Shown in pieces: positions 1 through 8,025 of a stretch of 64,000 nt of DNA (positions are counted from its first letter, which is position 1; the number at the start of each line of letters is the position of its first letter). A model generated the notes under the pieces. That model was given only the letters and a program-made list of their open reading frames with translations, was not told the DNA's origin and searched no databases. The DNA is from Aliiroseovarius sp. F20344 (lineage in GTDB: Bacteria; Pseudomonadota; Alphaproteobacteria; Rhodobacterales; Rhodobacteraceae): the NCBI RefSeq assembly GCF_023016155.1, contig NZ_JALKBG010000008.1, positions 932,501-996,500 on the forward strand, in the 5' to 3' direction. The translations under genes and the position numbers were made by a program.

Positions 1-2
1 TT

Positions 3-1868
3 TTTTCAGGGCTCGCAATTGATTTTATGCGGTATGAGCTGCACCGGACGCGCCTTCAAGCAACTTTGGATCGTGCAATCTTGGCTGCGGCCAATCCCGA
101 TCGCATTATTGCCGCTGAGGTTGGCCAAGAAGCGGCGCGTAAGGCCGTTGTGCTTGATTATTTCAAGCGGGCTGGTCTGGAAGATACCATCGATGCAAAT
201 TCTGTAACGGTTGAGATGAGCCAAGGGCAGAGCATTGTTGACGCCTCTGCATCTTTGAATATTACGACACCGTTCCTGAACTGGTCGGGTGTGTCCGAGC
301 TTTCTGCTCCTGCAGCGGGACGCGCGGAGAAGGGCGTGGCGCTTACTGAAATTTCACTTGTCCTTGACGTTTCGGGTTCGATGCGAGGGGACAAGCTGAC
401 GGAATTGAAGAAGGCGGCGATCGAATTTAGCAACCTATTGCTGTGTGATCCGGCAGACGCTTCAAAATCCACGGATTGTACTATCCCAGAACCTGATGTT
501 GCAAACGGGGTGTTTACGAAGACTTCGATCTCTTTGATACCCTATGCAGCCTATGTGAATGCGGGCGACGAGCTGTTGCAAGCATTTGATCCGGTTGGCG
601 CACATGCCCGCAACAACTGCGCAACGTTTTCAGAACAATCCTATGGAAAGATTGGTGTTATACCGACACCAGATGCGCTCGGTTTGGCGGCAATGTCCAA
701 TGAGGATAAACGCGATTTTCTGATGCATCAATCATCGGCAGCGATGATGGCTAGAAGCATCGGTTCTACGTCAGAAACAGGCGAAGTCTACAGAGAGAGC
801 ACATACCTACTTGATCGTACGCCTTGCTATCGGGCGTCAGATACATGGCGGAATGTCAGACCGTTCCAGCATTCCGCAGCCACTTTGAAAACTGCTGTGA
901 ATTTGCTGCAGGCTTCGGGAAACACCTCTATCGATGTTGGGCTGAAATGGGGCACAACCCTTCTGCATCCTGGCGCTGAGCCAGTTGTTGACGAGCTTAC
1001 CACTGGCCAGCCTGTACTAGATGCCGATGGCGATCCAGTACTTGATGGCACTGGTGCGCCGGTCATGACAACGCCGCTGATCCACGAGACCTTTAGAGGC
1101 CGTCCATATAACCCCAACAGCACGAGTTCGCGAAAAATTGTCGTTCTTATGACCGATGGGTTCAATACCTCCGCGATTGAGATGTCACCAGAAGTGCGCG
1201 CAGGGGATTCACCGTTTTGGGTAACCAAACCCTCAAAAATCAAGAGAATACATCGTGATAGCGGAGACGTTAGGCAACAGCGCGGCGGCAATGTGCTGTC
1301 AGTCTATGATTCGGATACAGAAAAGTATCAATGGCATTTTGTTCGCGAAGACAGTTATGGGGACATTAGGCAGGTCATAAAAACCGGAACGTCAAGTAAT
1401 CCCTTTACTAAAGATCACCCCTTCGGGACACTTCCTACGGATTGTTTTAATTCGGACAAGACTAGAAGATACTGGCGGGAAATCTGTGCAAACTATCCCG
1501 ATCCCACGGATCCGGCCGAACCCAGAAAACTCACATATGAGCAGTTTTGGGGGGAAGAGAACTATTATCCGAAGTTCCTAGAGAACCAGTTTCCTTGGAT
1601 TGAGAACGACGTAAGTCTGAAGGTGGGATCAACCGCTAAGAACACTCGGCTTCTTGCACAGTGTAGTGCTGCGGAATCGTCCGGAATTATCGTGGTCACA
1701 ATCGACATGTCCTCGGGCAATAGCACGATGGAATCCTGTGCTTCGACAGCGTCTCTGGATGGCAGTGCTATAGCGAAAAAACAGTATTATCCCGTGTCAA
1801 CGACTGACATTGCTGAAACCTTTAGGAAGCTTGCAAACGACATCAACAAGCTACGTCTAACGAAGTAA
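3..1868 (+). CDS. TadG-like pilus assembly protein with VWA domain (5' partial)
   Basis: Large Flp/Tad pilus-associated protein, probably exported or anchored in the inner membrane. The reading frame is open to the left edge of the window: codons before the first ATG at 27 read F-S-G-L-A-I-D-F and continue into RYELHRTRLQATLDRAILAA, which is typical of TadG just after its N-terminal membrane helix, so the true start lies upstream. A von Willebrand factor A domain is marked by the MIDAS motif DVSGSM at about 369-386 and by a second metal-loop-like VLMTDGFN at about 1144-1167. The insert between these is long and Cys-containing, as in other alphaproteobacterial TadG-like proteins. Two TadE-like genes follow at once, so the three form one locus. 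The tad ATPase and secretin genes are not in the window. The family call is firm; the exact role in the pilus is inferred. Confidence 0.85.
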   Translation, partial: FSGLAIDFMRYELHRTRLQATLDRAILAAANPDRIIAAEVGQEAARKAVVLDYFKRAGLEDTIDANSVTVEMSQGQSIVDASASLNITTPFLNWSGVSELSAPAAGRAEKGVALTEISLVLDVSGSMRGDKLTELKKAAIEFSNLLLCDPADASKSTDCTIPEPDVANGVFTKTSISLIPYAAYVNAGDELLQAFDPVGAHARNNCATFSEQSYGKIGVIPTPDALGLAAMSNEDKRDFLMHQSSAAMMARSIGSTSETGEVYRESTYLLDRTPCYRASDTWRNVRPFQHSAATLKTAVNLLQASGNTSIDVGLKWGTTLLHPGAEPVVDELTTGQPVLDADGDPVLDGTGAPVMTTPLIHETFRGRPYNPNSTSSRKIVVLMTDGFNTSAIEMSPEVRAGDSPFWVTKPSKIKRIHRDSGDVRQQRGGNVLSVYDSDTEKYQWHFVREDSYGDIRQVIKTGTSSNPFTKDHPFGTLPTDCFNSDKTRRYWREICANYPDPTDPAEPRKLTYEQFWGEENYYPKFLENQFPWIENDVSLKVGSTAKNTRLLAQCSAAESSGIIVVTIDMSSGNSTMESCASTASLDGSAIAKKQYYPVSTTDIAETFRKLANDINKLRLTK

Positions 1869-1908
1869 AACGTGAACGCGTAGAAGCTTGAGTGGAAAGA
1901 AACTGCAG

Positions 1909-2445
1909 ATGACAACACTAATGTCCAAAATGCGCCGTTTCATAATGTCGGCAGACGGGTCGACAACTATAGAATTTGTCATTTGGTTTCCGCTCTATAT
2001 GACACTTTTCTTAACCTCTTTCGAGCTGACCTATTATGGTTTTCGTTCTGTGTTTTTAGAGCGTGCAGTGGATATGCAGGTGCGTGAGCTCAGACTGGGG
2101 CAACGTCCTGCGGATCTTGACGAGCTTAAGGAAGAGATTTGTGAAAAGACGTTGATCGTATTCGGGGATTGCGAGCGGGAATTGACCGTCGATATTCGCG
2201 ACATCAGTACATCCACTTGGAATGTTCCTGAAGGTCCTCTGCCGTGTGTGGATCGCGCTGATGACTTTAAAGAGCCGGAGGATGTTGAATTCGGTCCCGG
2301 CGGCGCAGGGGACTTTTTGCTGCTTCGCGCCTGTTTTGTAACCGATCCATTGTTTTCGACGACGCCATGGATTTTGGGCCTTCCGCGTGACGCATCTGGC
2401 GGTATCGCCTTGGTTGCCGTCACCACATATGTGAACGAGCCTTAA
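1909..2445 (+). CDS. TadE-like pseudopilin
   Basis: Minor pilin-like protein of the Tad system. The N-terminus has a short basic leader followed by G-S-T-T-I-E-F-V-I-W-F-P and a hydrophobic segment to about residue 40. This is the TadE signature, in which the Glu follows the prepilin-peptidase-like site. The rest is a periplasmic domain with several Cys residues (around CEKT, DCER, LPCVD, RACF). I take ATG 1909, which is preceded by GGAAAG. A TTG at 1888 and an ATG at 1921 are in frame and cannot be excluded. It lies 40 bases after the TadG-like gene and 12 bases before the next TadE-like gene, so the three are probably co-transcribed. Codon use is visibly more AT-rich than in the genes further right. 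Confidence 0.8.
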   Translation: MTTLMSKMRRFIMSADGSTTIEFVIWFPLYMTLFLTSFELTYYGFRSVFLERAVDMQVRELRLGQRPADLDELKEEICEKTLIVFGDCERELTVDIRDISTSTWNVPEGPLPCVDRADDFKEPEDVEFGPGGAGDFLLLRACFVTDPLFSTTPWILGLPRDASGGIALVAVTTYVNEP

Positions 2446-2457
2446 GGGGACGCTGGT

Positions 2458-3147
2458 ATGTCAGAGATCTTTTCTAACAGAAGTGCGCGGAAAAGCCGAT
2501 TTGGTTCGGTTTCGCGACGCATGAAGGCGTTTCAACAGGAAGAACGCGGTTCGATCACCATTGAGAGCCTTATTATCCTGCCCCTTCTGTTTTCTGCATT
2601 GATGGCACTGTTCACGTATTATGATGCCTACCGAAAGCAGTCGCTTTCATTGCGCGCGAACTATGCGATCTCGGACTTTTTGTCTCGTGTTTACAAATAC
2701 GACAATACAACCGTTACGGGGTTGGACAACCTGTTCAGCTACTTGTCGAAAACAAGCGAAAAAAGCTGGATAAGGATCACCGTTGTTAAGTGTGATGTCG
2801 TAGATACCCAGTGCAACAATCCACTTGATCGCAAGCTAAAGTACATGAGCACTGACTCAGCGGCTAGTCCGGGTGAAGGCAGTGCAAAATACACTGATGA
2901 AGCCCAGATGATCAATGCTCTTGGCGCGAAGATACCCAATATGTACGAAGGCGAATACCTTTTCGTTCTGGAAACGAGCGCCAGTTATAGGCCCATTTTT
3001 CCTGGAAGCTGGACCGGAATATACTCGACTGACTTCAAGCAAAGTGTTGTGACCAAGTCTCGTGAATTCCAATTCTTGTGCTTCGAGGGGGAAGGTAAGA
3101 CTTGTGTAGATCCGAATGTCACTTTTGCTGGATCTACTTCAGGGTAA
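2458..3147 (+). CDS. TadE-like pilus assembly protein
   Basis: Second TadE-like pseudopilin, 229 residues. A basic N-terminus of about 30 residues precedes E-R-G-S-I-T-I-E-S-L-I-I-L-P-L-L and a membrane segment, again placing the conserved Glu directly before the hydrophobic stretch that prepilin peptidases recognise. The C-terminal domain is larger than in the upstream paralogue and has Cys at KCDVVDTQC and near the end (FLCFEGEGKTC). The start ATG is preceded by AAGGGGACG. It is the last gene of the tad group; a 130-base gap separates it from pirin. The Tad family call is good, but pilus function cannot be tested from this fragment alone. Confidence 0.8.
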   Translation: MSEIFSNRSARKSRFGSVSRRMKAFQQEERGSITIESLIILPLLFSALMALFTYYDAYRKQSLSLRANYAISDFLSRVYKYDNTTVTGLDNLFSYLSKTSEKSWIRITVVKCDVVDTQCNNPLDRKLKYMSTDSAASPGEGSAKYTDEAQMINALGAKIPNMYEGEYLFVLETSASYRPIFPGSWTGIYSTDFKQSVVTKSREFQFLCFEGEGKTCVDPNVTFAGSTSG

Positions 3148-3237
3148 TGCCGGTCGCTGCTCGCTATTAGCGTCTGTGCATATCTGAACGTACCAGTGTT
3201 CATCTGTGCAAGTTGCGCGTTTGTGCGCGGGTAACTA

Positions 3238-3268
3238 GCTTCCTTTCATACATGATGACAAAGGAAGC
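3238..3268. promoter_or_regulatory. 9-bp perfect inverted repeat before pirin RBS
   Basis: GCTTCCTTT at 3238-3246 and AAAGGAAGC at 3260-3268 are exact reverse complements separated by 13 bases. The right arm ends one base before the GAGGA ribosome binding site of the pirin gene (ATG 3278). It could be a dimeric repressor operator or an RNA hairpin that gates translation. There is no U-tract, so it is not a terminator. Confidence 0.5.
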
Positions 3269-3277
3269 GAGGATCTT

Positions 3278-4189
3278 ATGTCCATTCGGCCCGTTCTATC
3301 CGCCAATCCGTCTCAACCAACTTTAGAGGGGGCTGGGGTGCATTTGCACCGCGCGTTTGGGTTTCAGGAACCCGAGGCGTACGATCCCTTCTTGCTGTTT
3401 GATGACTTCCGCAATGATGATCCGCGCTTATCGGCGAAGGGCTTTCCTTGGCACCCACATCGCGGGATTGAAACCATCACCTACGTGTTGGCCGGTGAGG
3501 TCGAGCATGAGGACAGCTTAGGCAATAAAGGTGTTCTTGGCGCCGGTGACATCCAGTGGATGACCGCAGGTTCTGGCATCATGCATCAAGAGATGCCAAT
3601 CGCGAACCAACGCGGTCAGATGCACGGGTTTCAGCTTTGGGCCAACCTGCCGCGTGATCTTAAGATGACCTCCCCGAACTATCAGGATGTGCCAGCGGTC
3701 GAGATCCCTGTGATTGAAGAGGATGACGGCACCAAGGTCCGCGTGATTGTTGGCAACTTCTGGGGCCGCGCTGGCCCAGTCGATGGGATCGCTGCAGATC
3801 CGCTTTATCTGGATATCAGCGTGCCTGCAGGTGTGACCAAAACCTTCCAGGTCAACACCCGTCGACAGGCCTTTGCCTATGTTTTCGAAGGGGCAGGGGC
3901 ATTTGCTGACGCGGCGGTCCCGCAAGGAGTGCTGTTGGAAAAAGAAGTTGCTGGGCACGAGGTTAACATACGCGACCTCTCGGGCAACCGGACGGTGATC
4001 CGCTTTGGCGAGGGGGATGATGTGCGCGTACAAGCCGGACCAGAGGGGCTGCGCTTTCTTTTGGTGGCAGGTGCGCCAATCCGCGAACCTGTGGCGTGGC
4101 ACGGGCCGATCGTTATGAACACCAAAGACGAACTGCGCCAAGCCATGAGCGATCTGCGCAATGGAACCTTCATCAAACCCGCACATTAA
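3278..4189 (+). CDS. Pirin family protein
   Basis: Bicupin of the pirin family, 303 residues, the usual length. The N-terminal cupin keeps the metal site: H59 and H61 in W-H-P-H-R-G-I-E and H103/E105 in I-M-H-Q-E-M-P, matching the Fe-binding set of human pirin and of E. coli YhhW. The C-terminal cupin (residues about 170-290) is degenerate, as is normal for the family. Bacterial pirins have been reported as quercetin dioxygenases or as modulators of central metabolism, but the substrate here is not predictable. The gene stands alone, preceded by a perfect inverted repeat next to its RBS. ATG 3278 is supported by GAGGA six bases upstream. Confidence 0.92.
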   Translation: MSIRPVLSANPSQPTLEGAGVHLHRAFGFQEPEAYDPFLLFDDFRNDDPRLSAKGFPWHPHRGIETITYVLAGEVEHEDSLGNKGVLGAGDIQWMTAGSGIMHQEMPIANQRGQMHGFQLWANLPRDLKMTSPNYQDVPAVEIPVIEEDDGTKVRVIVGNFWGRAGPVDGIAADPLYLDISVPAGVTKTFQVNTRRQAFAYVFEGAGAFADAAVPQGVLLEKEVAGHEVNIRDLSGNRTVIRFGEGDDVRVQAGPEGLRFLLVAGAPIREPVAWHGPIVMNTKDELRQAMSDLRNGTFIKPAH

Positions 4190-4285
4190 AGGAAATGTCA
4201 CATTTGGTTTTGGTGATGTCGGTCATTGCATAAACCTGACGAATTGTTACAAGGGCAGCAATGCTGCCTTTTCGCTTGGGAAACC

Positions 4286-4744
4286 ATGGCCAAACTGCTC
4301 CGAATTATTGATCTGCCTCCGGTTTGGCTTCTCGCCATGACCGCGATCGCATTCGGGCTGGATCGTTGGCTGCCAGGCCTCGGATTTGGTTGGAATTGGT
4401 CCTATTGGTTGGGAAATGGACTGTTTGGGGCAGGGATCGGCGTGATGGTTCTTGCAGTGTGGGAATTCCTGCGCGCACGCACGACGCTTATCCCTCGTCA
4501 GACCCCTTCAACGTTCTTGCAGTCAGGCATCTACCGGCTGACCCGCAATCCGATCTATCTGGGCGATGCGCTGGTTCTGGGCGGACTGGTCTTTCGCTGG
4601 GACGTCTTACCGGCGCTGATCTTGGTGCCGGTCTTTATGAGAATCATCACAAGCCGCTTCATCATTGGTGAAGAGGCGGGACTGGCCGAGTTATTCGGTG
4701 ATGAGTTCCAAAACTGGGCCGCGACGGTACGTCGTTGGCTGTAA
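4286..4744 (+). CDS. Isoprenylcysteine carboxyl methyltransferase-like membrane protein
   Basis: Small integral membrane protein of the ICMT/PEMT-like methyltransferase superfamily, 152 residues with about four membrane segments. The diagnostic part is G-I-Y-R-L-T-R-N-P-I-Y-L-G (nt about 4528-4566), the conserved RNPxY(L/M)G loop that contacts S-adenosylmethionine in this superfamily, followed by a C-terminal E-E-A-x-L-x-x-x-F-G-D-E-F segment. A TTG at 4226 would add 20 non-conserved residues; ATG 4286 has GGGA upstream and puts the first helix at the N-terminus. The substrate is unknown (lipid or small-molecule methylation, or none). It stands alone between pirin and pntA. Confidence 0.8.
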   Translation: MAKLLRIIDLPPVWLLAMTAIAFGLDRWLPGLGFGWNWSYWLGNGLFGAGIGVMVLAVWEFLRARTTLIPRQTPSTFLQSGIYRLTRNPIYLGDALVLGGLVFRWDVLPALILVPVFMRIITSRFIIGEEAGLAELFGDEFQNWAATVRRWL

Positions 4745-4921
4745 TTTGCTGCAAAGCGGCATTGAACCGCGACCTGCTGTCGCGTATTGAAATAAAATTG
4801 TCGCAGCAAGCGTCGAAACGATAGCTTCTTGCGCAGTGGATGCGTATAGAATGCGCCATGAAGCCGCCGGGGCCGGGGGGGAGACCCCTCGTTCGGCACA
4901 CGACGGGAGAAGGAAGAGACT

Positions 4922-6493
4922 GTGAAAATCGGTGTACCCAAGGAAGTGTTCGAGGGCGAAAATCGCGTTGCGATGACGCCTGAAAGCGCCAAGATGTTGC
5001 AAAAGCTGGGCTATGACTGCGTGATCGAGACTAAGGCGGGCGCAAATGCCGGCTTCTCGGATGCGGTATATAAAGAAGCAGGTGTCGAGGTCGTAAAGAC
5101 CGCCGCTGCGCTTTGGAAAGCTGCTGACATCATCGCGAAAGTGCGTCAGCCCAATGATACAGAGCTGAAACGCCTGACCGCTGACAAGACGCTGATCAGC
5201 TTCTTCAATCCGGGCGGCAACGAGGACGGGCTTGAGAAGGCCAAGAAGTCCGGTGCCAGCGTGATTGCGATGGAAATGGTGCCGCGTATTTCGCGTGCGC
5301 AGAAGATGGATGCGCTGTCCTCGATGGCGAACATCGCAGGTTACCGTGCTGTGATCGAAGCGGGTAACAACTTTGGCCGTTTCTTCACCGGTCAGGTGAC
5401 CGCTGCTGGTAAGGTTCCGCCTGCCAAGGTTCTGGTGGTCGGCGCTGGTGTGGCCGGTCTGGCTGCCATCGGTACTTCAACCTCGCTGGGTGCGATCACC
5501 TATGCGTTCGACGTGCGACCCGAAGTGGCCGAACAGGTTGAATCGATGGGCGCCGAGTTCGTCTATCTGGACTTCGAAGAAGAACAGCAAGACGGCGCTG
5601 CCACCGGTGGTTACGCTGCTGTGTCTTCGCCCGAATTCCGCGAGGCCCAATTGGCGAAGTTCCGCGAGCTGGCTCCTGAAGTTGACATCGTCATCACCAC
5701 CGCGCTGATCCCGAACCGCGAAGCTCCTAAGCTTTGGCTTAAGGATATGATCGACGCGATGAAGCCGGGCTCGGTCATCGTTGACCTTGCGGCTGAAAAA
5801 GGCGGCAACGCCGAAGGCACCGTGATGGACGAGAAGGTCGTGACTGACAATGGCGTGACCATCATCGGCTACACTGACTTCCCGTCGCGCATGGCATCGC
5901 AATCCTCGAGCCTGTATGCCAACAACATCCGTCACATGATGACTGACCTGACGCCCGAGAAGGACGGCAAGGTCAATCACGACATGGAAGACGACGTGAT
6001 CCGTGGCGCGACCGTGACCCATGAAGGCGAAATCACCTTCCCGCCGCCCCCGCCGAAAGTGCAGGCCATCGCGGCCCAGCCGAAGGCCGAGGTCAAGCAA
6101 CTGACGCCCGAGGAAATCAAGGCACAAGAAGCCGCTGCGTTTAAAGCGCAGACCAAGCAGCAGGTAACTCTGCTGGCGGTTGGCGGCGCGCTGCTGCTGC
6201 TGTTGGGTCTTTATGCGCCTGCCAGCTTCATGCAGCACTTCATCGTGTTCGTTCTGGCCGTGTTTGTGGGCTTCCAGGTGATCTGGAACGTCTCGCATTC
6301 GCTGCACACACCGCTCATGGCTGTCACAAACGCCATTTCGTCGATCATCATTCTGGGTGCGCTGATGCAGATCGGATCGGGGTCCTTCCTCGTGATCCTG
6401 CTGGCCGCAGCCTCGGTCTTCATGGCCGGGATCAACATTTTCGGCGGCTTCCTCGTGACACGGCGCATGCTCGCCATGTTCCAGAAATCTTAA
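4922..6493 (+). CDS. pntA: NAD(P) transhydrogenase subunit alpha
   Basis: Alpha subunit of the proton-translocating transhydrogenase, which reduces NADP+ with NADH using the proton gradient. It is 523 residues and of the fused type, as in E. coli PntA: a soluble NAD(H)-binding domain I (Rossmann motif [11 protein letters not shown] near residue 172) joined by a charged, proline-rich linker (about 375-410) to membrane segments at about 415-520. The mobile-loop region Y-T-D-F-P-S-R is present. GTG 4922 follows GAAGGAAGAGA and the protein begins with the family's K-I-G-V-P-K-E. pntB follows after 13 bases, so the two form an operon. The call is secure. Confidence 0.97.
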   Translation: MKIGVPKEVFEGENRVAMTPESAKMLQKLGYDCVIETKAGANAGFSDAVYKEAGVEVVKTAAALWKAADIIAKVRQPNDTELKRLTADKTLISFFNPGGNEDGLEKAKKSGASVIAMEMVPRISRAQKMDALSSMANIAGYRAVIEAGNNFGRFFTGQVTAAGKVPPAKVLVVGAGVAGLAAIGTSTSLGAITYAFDVRPEVAEQVESMGAEFVYLDFEEEQQDGAATGGYAAVSSPEFREAQLAKFRELAPEVDIVITTALIPNREAPKLWLKDMIDAMKPGSVIVDLAAEKGGNAEGTVMDEKVVTDNGVTIIGYTDFPSRMASQSSSLYANNIRHMMTDLTPEKDGKVNHDMEDDVIRGATVTHEGEITFPPPPPKVQAIAAQPKAEVKQLTPEEIKAQEAAAFKAQTKQQVTLLAVGGALLLLLGLYAPASFMQHFIVFVLAVFVGFQVIWNVSHSLHTPLMAVTNAISSIIILGALMQIGSGSFLVILLAAASVFMAGINIFGGFLVTRRMLAMFQKS

Positions 6494-6506
6494 GGGGGTA
6501 GGGATC

Positions 6507-7952
6507 ATGGAATTTGGTTTCACCACGGCTGCATATGTTGTTGCAGCAGTTCTGTTCATTCTCTCCCTTGGCGGTCTGTCGGGACAGGAAAGCGCGAAAC
6601 GCGCGGTATGGTACGGCATTGTCGGCATGGGACTGGCAGTTGTCGCAACGCTGATCGGCCCCGGTTCGGGTCTTTGGTGGCTGTCGATCCCGCTGATCGC
6701 AGCGGGCGGCGTCATCGGGTATCAGCTGGCCTCTAAGGTCGAGATGACCCAGATGCCCGAACTGGTCGCCGGCATGCACGCGCTGGTCGGTCTGGCCGCT
6801 GTGTTCGTTGGCTTCAACGCGCATTTCGAGATCGGCAATGCCGCTGAAGCACTGGCTGCTGGCGGCGATGCTGTCAAAGAGCTGGGCGCCTTCGGGAAGC
6901 TCATCGCCAAGAAATCCGCCGTTGAGATCAGCATCCTGTTGGTTGAACTGTCGCTGGGTGTCTGGATCGGTGCCGTGACCTTTACCGGTTCGGTTATCGC
7001 CTACGGCAAACTGTCGGGCAAAGTGACCTCGTCGGCTGAAAAGCTGCCCGGCGGTCACATGCTGAACGCGGGCGCGGCTGCGCTTTCGGTCATCTGTCTG
7101 ATTTGGTACCTGAACACGGCAGCCTTCCTGCCGCTGATCATCCTGACCATCGCGGCGCTGTTCATCGGATATCACTTGATCATGGGCATCGGCGGTGCCG
7201 ACATGCCGGTGGTTGTGTCGATGCTGAACAGCTACTCAGGTTGGGCGGCTGCGGCCATCGGCTTCTCGCTGGGCAACGACCTTCTGATCGTTGTGGGCGC
7301 GCTGGTTGGCTCGTCGGGTGCGATCCTGTCCTACATCATGTGTAAGGCGATGAACCGGTCGTTCATCAGCGTTATTTTGGGCGGCTTTGGTGGCGGGTCT
7401 GATGGTCCGGCCATGGAAATCGAAGGCGAACAGATCGCCATCGACGCCGAAGGTGTGGCTGCTTCGCTGGAAGAGGCCGACAGCGTGGTCATCATCCCCG
7501 GTTATGGTATGGCTGTGGCACAAGCCCAGCAGAACGTGGCCGAGCTGACCCGTCGTCTGCGCGCCAAGGGCAAGAATGTCCGCTTCGCGATCCACCCGGT
7601 TGCAGGACGTCTGCCCGGTCACATGAACGTGCTTCTGGCGGAAGCCAAAGTGCCTTACGACATCGTGCTGGAAATGGACGAAATCAACGACGACTTCCCG
7701 GAAACGGATGTCGCCATCGTCATCGGCTCGAACGACATCGTGAATCCGGCAGCCCAAGACGACCCCAACAGCCCCATCGCCGGCATGCCGGTTCTGGAAT
7801 GCTGGAAGGCCAAGCAGGTTTTCGTGTCGAAACGTGGTCAGGGTGCTGGATATTCAGGCATCGAGAACCCGCTGTTCTTCAAAGAGAACACGCGCATGTT
7901 CTATGGCGACGCCAAACAGTCGCTGGATACGCTGCTGACGCTGATCAACTAA
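6507..7952 (+). CDS. pntB: NAD(P) transhydrogenase subunit beta
   Basis: Beta subunit of the same enzyme: about nine membrane helices over residues 1-270 (domain II, proton channel) and a C-terminal NADP(H)-binding domain III with [14 protein letters not shown] near residue 330 and a G-S-N-D-I-V-N-P motif near residue 410. The 481-residue length matches the alphaproteobacterial form. The start is preceded by AAGGGGG. The gene ends 28 bases before a strong stem-loop terminator that closes the pntAB operon. Confidence 0.97.
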   Translation: MEFGFTTAAYVVAAVLFILSLGGLSGQESAKRAVWYGIVGMGLAVVATLIGPGSGLWWLSIPLIAAGGVIGYQLASKVEMTQMPELVAGMHALVGLAAVFVGFNAHFEIGNAAEALAAGGDAVKELGAFGKLIAKKSAVEISILLVELSLGVWIGAVTFTGSVIAYGKLSGKVTSSAEKLPGGHMLNAGAAALSVICLIWYLNTAAFLPLIILTIAALFIGYHLIMGIGGADMPVVVSMLNSYSGWAAAAIGFSLGNDLLIVVGALVGSSGAILSYIMCKAMNRSFISVILGGFGGGSDGPAMEIEGEQIAIDAEGVAASLEEADSVVIIPGYGMAVAQAQQNVAELTRRLRAKGKNVRFAIHPVAGRLPGHMNVLLAEAKVPYDIVLEMDEINDDFPETDVAIVIGSNDIVNPAAQDDPNSPIAGMPVLECWKAKQVFVSKRGQGAGYSGIENPLFFKENTRMFYGDAKQSLDTLLTLIN

Positions 7953-7975
7953 GCGCAGAGCGAATTGTGAAAAGG

Positions 7976-8004
7976 AAAACGCCCCCGGTTTCGGGGGCGT
8001 TTTT
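7976..8004 (+). terminator. Rho-independent terminator of pntAB
   Basis: The stem AAAACGCCCCCG, loop GTTT and CGGGGGCGTTTT run into a T-tract directly after pntB. The A-rich left arm gives a U-tract in the other direction as well, so it can also end the convergent gene at 8026. Confidence 0.9.
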
Positions 8005-8025
8005 CGTTTGGATAGGAAGAGCGGA

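Noticed and set aside
3518-4201. 227-codon open frame antisense to pirin
   Set aside because: Shadow of the pirin gene; the sense strand has all cupin metal ligands.
4821-4850. Possible sigma-70 promoter (TTGCGC ... TATAGA) before pntA
   Set aside because: The two boxes are only about ten bases apart, too short for a promoter.
5477-6715. 412-codon open frame antisense to pntA/pntB
   Set aside because: It mirrors the strong GC3 bias of pntA and pntB, has His/Arg-rich low-complexity translation and no family resemblance; the sense genes are secure.
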